DNA from: Pandoraea sp. ASV26
Lineage (GTDB): Bacteria > Pseudomonadota > Gammaproteobacteria > Burkholderiales > Burkholderiaceae
Direction: 5' to 3'
DNA length: 64,000 nucleotides
Assembly (NCBI RefSeq): GCF_016428915.1
Contig: NZ_JAELTP010000005.1
Coordinates: 44,861 to 108,860 of the forward strand
In this document: in pieces, positions 28,381 to 35,966 of the stretch
Layout of the letters: each line of letters begins with the position of its first letter
Position numbering within the stretch: the stretch's first letter is position 1
Translations under genes and position numbers: made by a program
The notes under the pieces: generated by a model
The model's input: only the letters and a program-made list of their open reading frames with translations
Told to the model about the DNA's origin: nothing
Databases searched by the model: none

Positions 28381-29064
28381 GTGCAGAAAAGCAAGTCCAG
28401 CATTGCGCTGCTCAGCGCCGCCATGCTCGCCGTCGGCGTGCTCGGCGGTTGCGCTACCGAAAGCTCGCGCACCGTGCAAGTCGCCAAGGTTGAAAGTGCC
28501 ACCCGTCCGTACGTTGGGGTACGCACGCCGATCGCTGTCGGTAAATTCGACAACCGTTCTGCGTACATGCGTGGCGTTTTTTCCGATAACGTCGATCGTC
28601 TCGGCAGCCAGGCCAAGACGATTCTGATCACCCATCTGCAACAAACCAATCGCTTCAACGTGCTCGACCGCGACAACATGGCCGAGATCCGTCAGGAAGC
28701 CGACATCAAGAAGACTCAGCAGGCGCTCAAGGGCGCCGACTACGTGATCACCGGCGACGTCGTCGAGTTCGGTCGCAAGGAAGTGGGCGACACGCAGCTC
28801 TTCGGCATTCTCGGCCGCGGCCGCGAGCAGATCGCCTACGCCAAGGTCAACCTGAATGTGGTCGACATCGCCACGTCGGAAGTCGTCTATTCGAGCGGTG
28901 GCGCGGGTGAGTACGCACTGTCGAATCGCGAAGTGATCGGCTTCGGCGGCACGGCGAGCTACGACTCCACGCTCAACGGCAAGGTCCTCGACCTCGCCAT
29001 GCGCGAAGCCGTCAACAATCTGGTCGCCGGCATCGAAAGCGGTGCCTGGAAGCCCGGCAAGTAA
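28381..29064 (+). CDS. CsgG/HfaB-family lipoprotein
   Basis: 227 residues starting with GTG. A signal sequence ends in lipobox LGGC, with the acylated cysteine at residue 24. The mature protein matches the CsgG/HfaB family (IAVGKFDNRS, LITHLQQTNRFNVLDRDNMAEIRQE, GADYVITGDVVEFGRKE, LNVVDIATSEVVYSSGGAGEY), whose best-known member forms the curli export pore in the outer membrane. It heads a three-gene lipoprotein cassette with DUF4810 and DUF799 genes, a recurring set in Proteobacteria. No curli subunits are nearby, so the exported cargo is unknown. Confidence 0.9.
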   Translation: MQKSKSSIALLSAAMLAVGVLGGCATESSRTVQVAKVESATRPYVGVRTPIAVGKFDNRSAYMRGVFSDNVDRLGSQAKTILITHLQQTNRFNVLDRDNMAEIRQEADIKKTQQALKGADYVITGDVVEFGRKEVGDTQLFGILGRGREQIAYAKVNLNVVDIATSEVVYSSGGAGEYALSNREVIGFGGTASYDSTLNGKVLDLAMREAVNNLVAGIESGAWKPGK

Positions 29065-29183
29065 GCCAGCCAACTTTCTTTTGCAGCATGCCGCAGTGCG
29101 TCGCGCGTGACGCGCTCGACCCGTCACGTCAGTGCCGGTGAGCGCTCGCCCGCCTCGGCATGCCAGTCAGGATCCCTATCGCC

Positions 29184-29555
29184 ATGAATCGCAAGTTCCT
29201 ATCCGGCCGCGCCGCCGTGGCGGCCATCATCGCGGGTGCAGTGCTCACCGGCTGCGCCACGCCGCCCAAGCCCCTGTACGACTGGGAAAGCTACCAGCCG
29301 CAAGTCTACGAATACTTCAAGGGTGAATCGAAGGAAGCCCAGATCATCGCGCTCGAGCGCGATCTCGAGAAGATCAAGGCTGCCCATAACGCCGTGCCCC
29401 CGGGCTATCACGCGCACCTTGGCTTGCTCTACGCCTCGGTGGGCAAGTCCGACAAGATGGTCGAGGAATTCCAGACCGAGAAGCAACTGTTCCCCGAATC
29501 GGCCGGTTACATCGACTTTCTCCTCAAGAACAAGACGCCGGAGGCCAAGCAATGA
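29184..29555 (+). CDS. DUF4810 lipoprotein
   Basis: 123 residues from ATG 29184. Lipobox LTGC places the acylated cysteine at residue 24. The mature part (PKPLYDWESYQPQVYEYFKG, LEKIKAAHNAVPPGYHAHLGLLYASVGKSDKMVEEFQTEKQLFPES) resembles a single tetratricopeptide-like helical unit, as in DUF4810 proteins found beside CsgG-type genes. Its stop overlaps the start of the next gene by four bases, so the two are translationally coupled. Confidence 0.88.
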   Translation: MNRKFLSGRAAVAAIIAGAVLTGCATPPKPLYDWESYQPQVYEYFKGESKEAQIIALERDLEKIKAAHNAVPPGYHAHLGLLYASVGKSDKMVEEFQTEKQLFPESAGYIDFLLKNKTPEAKQ

Positions 29556-30217
29556 TCGCGCGACTCTGTAAATGGATGACGGTGGCGGCATTGGCCGCCG
29601 TGATGACGGGTTGCGCGGTTCATCAGGCCAAACCCTACGACTACACCGCCTTCAAGGAAAGCAAGCCGAAGTCGATTCTGGTGTTGCCGCCCCTGAACGA
29701 ATCGCCTGACATCGATGCGACTTACAGCGTGCTGTCGCAGGTCACGGTACCGCTGGGTGAGGCAGGCTACTACGTAATGCCGGTGGCACTGGTCGACGAG
29801 TCGTTCCGTCAGAACGGTCTGACGGTCGCCGGCGACATCCATCAGGTGAGCCAGGCCAAGCTGCGCGAGATCTTCGGCGCCGACGCGGCGCTCTACATCA
29901 AGATCACGCAGTACGGCACGAAGTACATGGTGCTCGATAGCGCCACGGTGGTGACGGTGTCGGCCGAACTCGTCGATCTTCGCAATGGCGCCAAGTTGTG
30001 GAGTGGCGCGGCCAGCGCGTCGAACAATGAGGGGAACAACAACAGTGGCGGCGGCCTGGTCGGCATGCTGATCGCAGCGGCAGTCAAGCAGATCGTCAAC
30101 AGCGTGTCGAACGCCGGCTACGCGGTCGCCGGCACTGCCAATGCGCGTCTGCTGTCCGCTGGACGCGCAAACGGTCTGCTCTACGGCCCGCGCTCACCGA
30201 AGTACGGCACCGACTAA
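29552..30217 (+). CDS. DUF799 (GNA1162-like) lipoprotein
   Basis: 221 residues; lipobox MTGC ends at C21. The mature part KSILVLPPLNESPDIDATYSVLSQVTVPLGEAGYYVMPVALVDESF and ADAALYIKITQYGTKYMVLDSATVVTVSAELVDLRNGAKLWSG matches the DUF799 family (Neisserial GNA1162), a periplasm-facing alpha/beta lipoprotein. A glycine/asparagine-rich loop follows near residue 160. Third gene of the CsgG-DUF4810-DUF799 set; it probably assembles with them in an outer-membrane complex. Confidence 0.9.
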   Translation: MIARLCKWMTVAALAAVMTGCAVHQAKPYDYTAFKESKPKSILVLPPLNESPDIDATYSVLSQVTVPLGEAGYYVMPVALVDESFRQNGLTVAGDIHQVSQAKLREIFGADAALYIKITQYGTKYMVLDSATVVTVSAELVDLRNGAKLWSGAASASNNEGNNNSGGGLVGMLIAAAVKQIVNSVSNAGYAVAGTANARLLSAGRANGLLYGPRSPKYGTD

Positions 30218-30501
30218 GCCCGGTTCCTTCACCCCGGGTCAAGGCGCTCGCCTATCGACCGCCCGCCCGGGGGTGTGCCCGACTGTGCAGACATCGGCAC
30301 CTCACCTATAGTGATAACGCATCACTACGCAACACCACGCAATACCAAGCAATACCCAGTAATACCCGGACCGATAGCCACACCGTGCCTCGAGCGCGGG
30401 ACGACAACGTCAGACCGCGCACGCGCCCTCACCCGCGCGCGGAGCTGTCAGCCTGCGCGCGACCGCGTCAGGCACCCATCAGGCTACGTCCAGGAGTCAT
30501 C

Positions 30502-30975
30502 ATGGTTCCCCGCTTCACTTCCCCTATCACCGCCTCCATCGCCTTCATTGCCGCCGCGCTGCTTGCGCTGTCGTCACTCGCGCATGCCGACCCGATGCAC
30601 TTGTCCGACCTGAAGGACGCCAACGGCCAGCAACTCAGCGTTGACGACTTGCGTTCGCTGATGCCCGGTGCCCACATCACCAATACCCTCAACAACGGCA
30701 GCACGCGTAAATGGGTTAACGACACCAATGGCTCGCTCAATGCCACCAGTGACAACAAGGGCAACATTGGATCCGGCGGACGCTCGGTCCAGGTCGCCCA
30801 TGCCACCGGCACCTGGTCGGTCAACGACAACGGATCGTATTGCGTGAACCTCGAATGGCGGGCGCTCACGGAGAACTGGTGCCGCTTCATGTTCAAGGTC
30901 GGCGACAAGTACTACGGCGTGACCTCACTGGCCAACGGCGCGGCGATCGCCACCGAGTTCACCATTGAAAAGTAG
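30502..30975 (+). CDS. Secreted/periplasmic DUF995-like protein
   Basis: 157 residues from ATG 30502, which has AGGAG nine bases upstream. The signal peptide is cleaved after LAHA (about residue 29). The mature region contains LSVDDLRSLMPGAHITNTLNNGSTRKWVND and GTWSVNDNGSYCVNLEWRALTENWCRFMFKVGDKYYGV, with two cysteines that could form a disulfide. The pattern resembles DUF995 proteins of unknown function; the assignment is tentative. A hairpin follows its stop. Confidence 0.75.
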   Translation: MVPRFTSPITASIAFIAAALLALSSLAHADPMHLSDLKDANGQQLSVDDLRSLMPGAHITNTLNNGSTRKWVNDTNGSLNATSDNKGNIGSGGRSVQVAHATGTWSVNDNGSYCVNLEWRALTENWCRFMFKVGDKYYGVTSLANGAAIATEFTIEK

Positions 30976-30988
30976 GCGGTTCGCCTAC
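30972..30988 (+). terminator. Short hairpin at the DUF995-like stop
   Basis: GTAGGCG-GTT-CGCCTAC begins within the stop codon region. It is a 7-bp stem without T-tract and may act with the larger hairpin at 31003. Confidence 0.4.
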
Positions 30989-30996
30989 GGCAGATG

Positions 30997-31031
30997 AAAA
31001 AACGCCCCGGTCTGCGAACAGCACCGGGGCG
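30997..31031 (-). terminator. Rho-independent terminator of the TonB receptor gene
   Basis: CGCCCCGGT/ACCGGGGCG forms a 9-bp stem (31003-31011 with 31023-31031) and is followed on the minus strand by six T (30997-31002). It lies about 50 nt past the receptor stop and can also stop converging plus-strand transcription. Confidence 0.85.
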
Positions 31032-31082
31032 CGACTGCCGACTGCGCTTTCCGTCGTCAGTGTGGCAGTTGGGAGCGACGAC

Positions 31083-33350
31083 TCAGAAGTCGGTCGTCAT
31101 GGACAGCAGGACCGTGCGCGGTGCGCCGAGCGTGAGGTAATTGCTCGACGACACGCTCGACCAGTAGGCCTTGTTCGTCACATTGAGCACGCTCACGCGG
31201 AAGGTCGTCGGCTTGCCGTAAATCTGCGTTGCGTAGCGCGCGCCGAGATCGAAGCGATCCCACGCGGCAATCGACGCCGTGTTCGTGATGTTCGCGTATT
31301 CGCGCCCCGTATGGATCCAGCGCGCGTTGAGCGTCAGCCCCGGGACCCAAGCAATGTCGTACTCCGCGCCGAGGTTGTACTGGAACGTCGGCACACCCAC
31401 CGGACGATTGCCGTTCGTGGCCGCGCTCGATTGATTGAGCAGTTGGCCGCTGATGTACGACACCCCGGCGATCAGACGCACGTTCTTGATCGGGCTGCCA
31501 TAGACCGACGTTTCGATGCCGCGATGGCGCTCAAGCCCGTCCGCCACGTAGACGTTGGATGCGTTCGTATAAGCGGACGGCTTTTCGATCTGATAGAACG
31601 CGATCGACGCCCCGAAGCGAGCCGTATCGTACTTCGCGCCGAATTCGATCTGCTTCGAGCGATACGGCGGCAGCGACTGGCCGTAGTTGGCCGTGCCCTG
31701 CGGAGCCGTGGTGCCGGCAGCCAAACCTTCGCTACGGTTCGCGAACAGCGAGACGTTCTGCCACGGTTTGATGACGAGGCCAAACAGCGGTGTGGTGATG
31801 GCGTCGTTGTACGCGAGCGTCTGCACGCCGGTGTAGCTGTAGTTGTTCACGCCGATCGACTGGTGACGCACCCCAACCGTGGCCAGCACGCGATCGTTGA
31901 AGAAGCCCAGGGTGTCCGATGCCGACACGCTGCGCAGCAGTGTGAGTGCCGTCGTCTGCGGATCGTTCAGATTGCCGCCCTGCAACGTTGTCGGCGGATA
32001 CGGCACTTGCGGCGGATTCACGAAGCCGGTTGAGAACGACGGGGCGTACGTGTACGCGGACTGCGAGTCCAGACGCGTTCCCGACACGCCCGCCGTCACG
32101 AAATGCGACACCGGGCCGGTGATGAAGCGCCCCCGCACACCGACCTCGCCCGAGAGCGCATCCTCCTGGTGAGGGGCATTCAGGCGCGTCGCGCTGATGG
32201 TGCCGGGCGAGCCGTTCCATGTCGGGTTCGAGTACTCGCCATTCTCGTTGGTGTGACGCACACCGCCGGTGATGTAAGCCGTCCAGTTCGGCAGGAAGTC
32301 ATACTCGGCACGCAGAATGCCGACGTTGTCCTCCAACGTGGTGTAACTCCAGGACTGCGCGTAGTTCGACGTCGCGGCAGGCGGCGTCGGCAACACATTG
32401 CCCGTGAAGTTGTACAGCGCTCGGCCGGAACCGATGTGTTCTTTCTGATAAAGGAAGTCGGCCGACAGGCGCACCTTGTCGCCGCGCCAGTCGAGGGCCA
32501 CGGCCGTGGTATTCGAATTCTGATGTTCGCGATCGACGGCGGTCTCGCCATCACGGATCGCCTGGTTCACGCGAATACCAAACTGCCCTTCGCTGCCGAA
32601 GCGGCGGCCAATGTCCACATGTCCGCCCAACTCGCCCGAACCGCTGCCGTCGATGGTGACACGGGTGAGCGGTGCGTCTTCCGCGCGTTTGAGTTGCAAG
32701 TTCACGCCGCCGCCGATGGCCGAGCCGCCCGGCGACGCGCCATTCAGAAAGGCGTTCGCCCCTTTGAACAACTCCACGCGCTCCAGCGCTTCGGTCGACA
32801 CGAGTTGTCGCGGTGTGATGCCATAGAGGCCGTTGAGCGAAATGTCATCACCGGCTAACGTGAAGCCGCGGATCACGAACGTTTGAGCAAAGTTGCCGAA
32901 GCCGCGCGACATCCGCACCGAAGGGTCGTTATCGAGCACGTCCGCCAGCGTGCGGGCCTGCTGATCTTCGATCATCTTCGACGTGTATGCGCTCATGCTG
33001 AACGGCACATCCAGATTGTTCTGATTGCCGAGCACGCCAAAGCTCATGCCTCGCGCGACCTGACCACCCACGTACGCGGGCGGTGTCTCGTTCGGCGACG
33101 TCTGCCTCGTCCCCTGTACCGTCACGGTTGGCAATGCCACGTCGTTCTGCGCGCTTGTCGCCCCCGTCTGACTTGCGCTGCCGCTCAGCGCCGATTGCGC
33201 TAACGCGCTCGCGCTGAAGACAACCGAACCGAACGCCAGCGCCGAAGCGGCAACGATCGGACGCAACAGCGGCCGCTGCCCAGCAGCAGGCGTAAGGGTG
33301 CGAGCGCATGAGAGACGCGCAGTACGAGACGAACGGGGGGCGAGCGACAT
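31083..33350 (-). CDS. TonB-dependent siderophore receptor
   Basis: Outer-membrane barrel importing a ferric siderophore. From ATG 33350 it is 755 residues; the frame continues 44 codons upstream but MSLAPRSSRTARL begins a normal leader with an unusually long basic n-region and cleavage after SASALA. The plug domain shows MSAYTSKMIEDQQARTLADVLDNDPSV and FVIRGFTL; the barrel ends in the required C-terminal phenylalanine (MTTDF). There is no N-terminal signalling (STN) extension, so it is not of the FecA type. A Fur box lies about 200 nt upstream, indicating iron repression. No siderophore synthesis genes are present in the window. Confidence 0.93.
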   Translation of the reverse strand: MSLAPRSSRTARLSCARTLTPAAGQRPLLRPIVAASALAFGSVVFSASALAQSALSGSASQTGATSAQNDVALPTVTVQGTRQTSPNETPPAYVGGQVARGMSFGVLGNQNNLDVPFSMSAYTSKMIEDQQARTLADVLDNDPSVRMSRGFGNFAQTFVIRGFTLAGDDISLNGLYGITPRQLVSTEALERVELFKGANAFLNGASPGGSAIGGGVNLQLKRAEDAPLTRVTIDGSGSGELGGHVDIGRRFGSEGQFGIRVNQAIRDGETAVDREHQNSNTTAVALDWRGDKVRLSADFLYQKEHIGSGRALYNFTGNVLPTPPAATSNYAQSWSYTTLEDNVGILRAEYDFLPNWTAYITGGVRHTNENGEYSNPTWNGSPGTISATRLNAPHQEDALSGEVGVRGRFITGPVSHFVTAGVSGTRLDSQSAYTYAPSFSTGFVNPPQVPYPPTTLQGGNLNDPQTTALTLLRSVSASDTLGFFNDRVLATVGVRHQSIGVNNYSYTGVQTLAYNDAITTPLFGLVIKPWQNVSLFANRSEGLAAGTTAPQGTANYGQSLPPYRSKQIEFGAKYDTARFGASIAFYQIEKPSAYTNASNVYVADGLERHRGIETSVYGSPIKNVRLIAGVSYISGQLLNQSSAATNGNRPVGVPTFQYNLGAEYDIAWVPGLTLNARWIHTGREYANITNTASIAAWDRFDLGARYATQIYGKPTTFRVSVLNVTNKAYWSSVSSSNYLTLGAPRTVLLSMTTDF

Positions 33351-33548
33351 GTGGAACAACTTGACTGTGATGCGTTCAGGCACTGATGGCGTACCTGAAC
33401 TGGAAAGAGACTTGCCGGTCGATCGCCGCCTCTCCCGTTGGGATCCCGGCTGAAAAGGGAAAAGAGGGACGACAAACGACACCGGTACCGTCGAGATATC
33501 CGCCGCGTTCGCGCCGACACCTCAATTCGGCGAAAGTTTAATGATAAT

Positions 33549-33567
33549 AATAATGATTATCAATAAC
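33549..33567. promoter_or_regulatory. Fur box upstream of the siderophore receptor
   Basis: AATAATGATTATCAATAAC matches the 19-bp Fur consensus GATAATGATAATCATTATC at 15 positions, in an AT-rich island of otherwise GC-rich DNA. Overlapping GATAATAATAAT just upstream could support a second Fur dimer. Confidence 0.8.
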
Positions 33568-33777
33568 ATTTTCAGCGCTTACGGATCAGCAAACCTGTGC
33601 ATGCGGCGGGAATATCAGACGTGGCGCGCATTGCGGCGCCACGGGCTGGCCCTCTCATTGATCCGTTGAGAAAACCTATCAATGCTGTCAGGGATGCGTC
33701 GGATGGCATCCGCTCTCAGCCGGCGTGTAGCGCGTGAGCGTTTAAGTGTGTGTGAGTGAGTGAGTGCGTAAACGACA

Positions 33778-33800
33778 AAGCCCGCCGAAGTGGCGGGCTT
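33778..33800 (-). terminator. Hairpin terminator downstream of the DUF3563 gene
   Basis: AAGCCCGCC/GGCGGGCTT with a 5-nt loop, followed by a short T-containing stretch on the minus strand. It lies about 160 nt beyond the DUF3563 stop. Confidence 0.5.
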
Positions 33801-33963
33801 GCGCGAGCCAATCCTGAGAACAACAGGGATTGGCATCCGGACTCACGGTTGGGGGGCCGTCGCACGTCATCACAACGATGACGGGGATCGCCCAGTGTGA
33901 CGATCGACTTGCCTGATTGCGCCAGCGACGACCGTTCGTCCGGAAGGACTTGCTACAGACGGC

Positions 33964-34104
33964 TTAGTAACCCGCGGTTTCGAGTGCGCGGATACGTTGT
34001 TCCAGCTCAATGATGTCCTTCGACTCAGCCAGGAACGATTCACGACGACGGCGTTCAGCCGTTTCAAACCAGGTGTTCACAACTTCAAACAGGGCGGCAA
34101 ACAT
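33964..34104 (-). CDS. DUF3563 family small protein
   Basis: 46-residue protein starting MFAALFEVVNTWFETAERRR and ending IELEQRIRALETAGY. It fits the DUF3563 family of small proteins common in Burkholderiales: an amphipathic N-terminal helix, a basic RRRR patch and a second helix. A GGAGAAACGTC ribosome region precedes ATG 34104. It is preceded by an unusual interleaved inverted-repeat region. Function unknown; cytoplasmic, possibly membrane-associated. Confidence 0.85.
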   Translation of the reverse strand: MFAALFEVVNTWFETAERRRRESFLAESKDIIELEQRIRALETAGY

Positions 34105-34156
34105 GACGTTTCTCCAATTCATTTAGTGTGCTGCATCGCAGCAGTGCTTTGCATTA

Positions 34157-34198
34157 TATAGGGTTTTCCCGTTAAGGGTTAGCCCCTATATGGGAAAA
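34157..34198. repeat. Interleaved inverted repeats upstream of the DUF3563 gene
   Basis: Order A-B-A'-B': TATAGGG (34157-34163), TTTTCCC (34164-34170), CCCTATA (34184-34190), GGGAAAA (34192-34198). A pairs with A' and B with B', so the two stems cannot nest; AGGG/CCCT (34175-34178, 34184-34187) offers a third alternative. Confidence 0.65.
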
Positions 34199-34343
34199 TC
34201 ACGAAAAATCTGCTAGAGCCTTGCTTCGAATGCAGTCAATTCCAAATAAATTACTTAAAAATCAACAATATACAAATCTGTCCACGCATTACAACAGCCT
34301 AATGCGACGCACTGTCGCAGGCGTCAATCAAAATTCGAAAGGG

Positions 34344-34368
34344 AAAAAAAGCGCCGCTGTTGCGGCGC
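34344..34368 (-). terminator. Rho-independent terminator of the cueR operon
   Basis: GCGCCGC-TGTT-GCGGCGC stem followed on the minus strand by seven T (34344-34350), about 50 nt past the cueR stop. Confidence 0.85.
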
Positions 34369-34413
34369 GTCATAGGGGGTTTCGGTGCTGCGTCAGTGGC
34401 GTCTTCAGGCGGT

Positions 34414-34977
34414 TTATCCCTGAGGCATGTGATGCGCCTGAGCGTCGTTGTCACCGACCGAGCCGCCCGTCTGAGCCGGGGTGTCGGCGGCCACGGTATC
34501 TGCCGTCGCGGCTTGCTGCGCGGGGCTGCAAGATGTCATCGCACCACTTGCGGAACCCTCCGTCCTGGCGCTCGGATCACCGGGAAGCGCCGCGCCGGCA
34601 ATGCCTTCCAGTATCGGGCAATCGGGACGGTCGTCGCCGTGGCAATGCATGGCCAGATGCGAGAGCGTGTCGCGCATGGCGACCAGTTCGCCGATGCGTT
34701 GATTGAGTTCATCGACATGAGATTGCGCCAGCGCTTTGACTTGCGCGCTGGAGCGGCCACGATCCTGCCAAAGCGCCAGCAACTGACGGATCTGGTCGAT
34801 CCCGAAACCCAGCCGTCGCGACTGACGAATGAAACGAAGCAGATGAAGATCCTGCTCGCCGTAGCGCCGGTAACCGGCCTCGGAGCGAGGGCTCGGAGGC
34901 ATCAGGCCGATACTCTCGTAGTACCGGATCATCTTGGCCGTCACGCCGCTGGCCTGCGCCGCTTGTCCGATGTTCAT
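34414..34977 (-). CDS. cueR: CueR-type copper-responsive MerR regulator
   Basis: MerR-family activator sensing Cu(I). The N-terminal helix-turn-helix is MNIGQAAQASGVTAKMIRYYESIGLMPP; the metal-binding cysteines C112 and C120 in HCHGDDRPDCPILEG occupy the same numbers as in E. coli CueR. The protein is 187 residues, about 50 longer than typical CueR, because of an Ala/Thr/Gly-rich tail ending in HHMPQG that could add weak metal ligands. It lies 7 nt after the endonuclease-like gene. Two promoters with the 19-bp spacing required by MerR-type activators are found at copA and copZ nearby. Confidence 0.92.
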   Translation of the reverse strand: MNIGQAAQASGVTAKMIRYYESIGLMPPSPRSEAGYRRYGEQDLHLLRFIRQSRRLGFGIDQIRQLLALWQDRGRSSAQVKALAQSHVDELNQRIGELVAMRDTLSHLAMHCHGDDRPDCPILEGIAGAALPGDPSARTEGSASGAMTSCSPAQQAATADTVAADTPAQTGGSVGDNDAQAHHMPQG

Positions 34978-34984
34978 GGCTGCC

Positions 34985-35803
34985 TCACTGGGGGGAACGA
35001 GGGTTGAACGACGGGGTGGAGGAACCGTTCATCCCCTTGTCGGCATCCGACGGCATGAGCCGGGCGCTGATAGGGGCATGATCGGAAATCCGTGACCAGG
35101 GGCGCCCGTGCAACACCTGCGCCCCTTCGATATGAAAGCCGCGTGCGTAAATGCGGTCAAGTCGTAAAAGCGGCAATCCGCTCGGAAAACTACGGGCCGG
35201 ACGCCCCACACTGTTCTGAAAGACCTCGGTCAGCGCCAGCTTTTCCGCGAGCAACCGATCCGCCTGATTGCGCCAATCGTTGAAGTCACCCGCGATAATC
35301 AGCGGCGCATCCGCAGGAATGGCATCCGCAACGCGCTCCGCCAACATCTCGAACTGACGACGACGACCACGGCCGGCCAGCGACAAATGCACGCACAGAC
35401 AATGCAGCGGCTGCGTCATGCCCGGCACGGCAATCTCGCAATGGAGCATGCCGCGCTTCTCGAAACTATAGGTCGTGATGTCGTGGTTGTCTGACCTGAC
35501 GATCGGATAACGACTCAGAATCGCGTTGCCGTGATGCCCGTCCTCGTAGACGACATTGCGCCCATAAGCGTAGTCGCGCCACATACCCTCCGCCAGAAAC
35601 TCGTGCTGCGGCTTGACCGGCCAGTTGCTGTGCCGCATCGCATGCCGCTGATGCAGGCCCTGCACTTCCTGAAGGAAGACGAGATCCGGCGCAAGCCCCT
35701 CCAACCCTGCGCGCAATTCGTGAACGCGCAAGCGGTTGAACGCGGAAAAGCCCTTGTGGATGTTGTAACTCGCAATATGCAGACTATTCATATTCGGCAG
35801 CAT
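34985..35803 (-). CDS. Endonuclease/exonuclease/phosphatase family protein
   Basis: About 272 residues. The metal-dependent EEP fold is indicated by SLHIASYNIHKGFSAFNRLR, DLVFLQEVQG, NAILSRYPI, LHCLCVHLSLAGRGRRRQFEMLAE, IIAGDFNDWRNQ and the final SDHAPISARL, so all catalytic elements (N, E, D-x-N, SDH) are present. Starts at GTG 35812, ATG 35803 and ATG 35791 are all possible; 35803 is chosen arbitrarily. It precedes cueR with a 7-nt gap and probably shares its transcript, although no copper connection is known for this family. Target, DNA or phospholipid or other phosphodiester, is unknown. Confidence 0.85.
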   Translation of the reverse strand: MLPNMNSLHIASYNIHKGFSAFNRLRVHELRAGLEGLAPDLVFLQEVQGLHQRHAMRHSNWPVKPQHEFLAEGMWRDYAYGRNVVYEDGHHGNAILSRYPIVRSDNHDITTYSFEKRGMLHCEIAVPGMTQPLHCLCVHLSLAGRGRRRQFEMLAERVADAIPADAPLIIAGDFNDWRNQADRLLAEKLALTEVFQNSVGRPARSFPSGLPLLRLDRIYARGFHIEGAQVLHGRPWSRISDHAPISARLMPSDADKGMNGSSTPSFNPRSPQ

Positions 35804-35966
35804 TGACTTCACGCCGGAAGGCAGACGATATCACTCAAATGATGCAGCTTTCGGCGAATTTCAAGTCAAATGGAATCCGGGCGACGCCCCGGGGCAAACC
35901 ATCCCCGCACGTCACGCCTATTCGTTTCATTATGCGCCGATCATCTTGTGTCGGGGCAAACCGCCC

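Larger units (their letters stand above)
33351..33963. other. 613-nt region between the TonB receptor and the DUF3563 gene
   Basis: Contains the Fur box region (33541-33570), a GAGT repeat (33753-33766), a terminator hairpin for the DUF3563 gene (33778-33800), and otherwise nothing recognisable. Confidence 0.6.
34105..34413. other. 309-nt region between DUF3563 gene and cueR
   Basis: AT-richer than the surroundings. It contains the interleaved inverted repeats (34157-34198), which probably belong to the DUF3563 promoter, and the terminator of the cueR operon (34344-34368). Confidence 0.6.

Noticed and set aside
30300..30380. Short repeats of CAATACC before the DUF995-like gene
   Set aside because: Units are irregular and few; no structure beyond chance was convincing.
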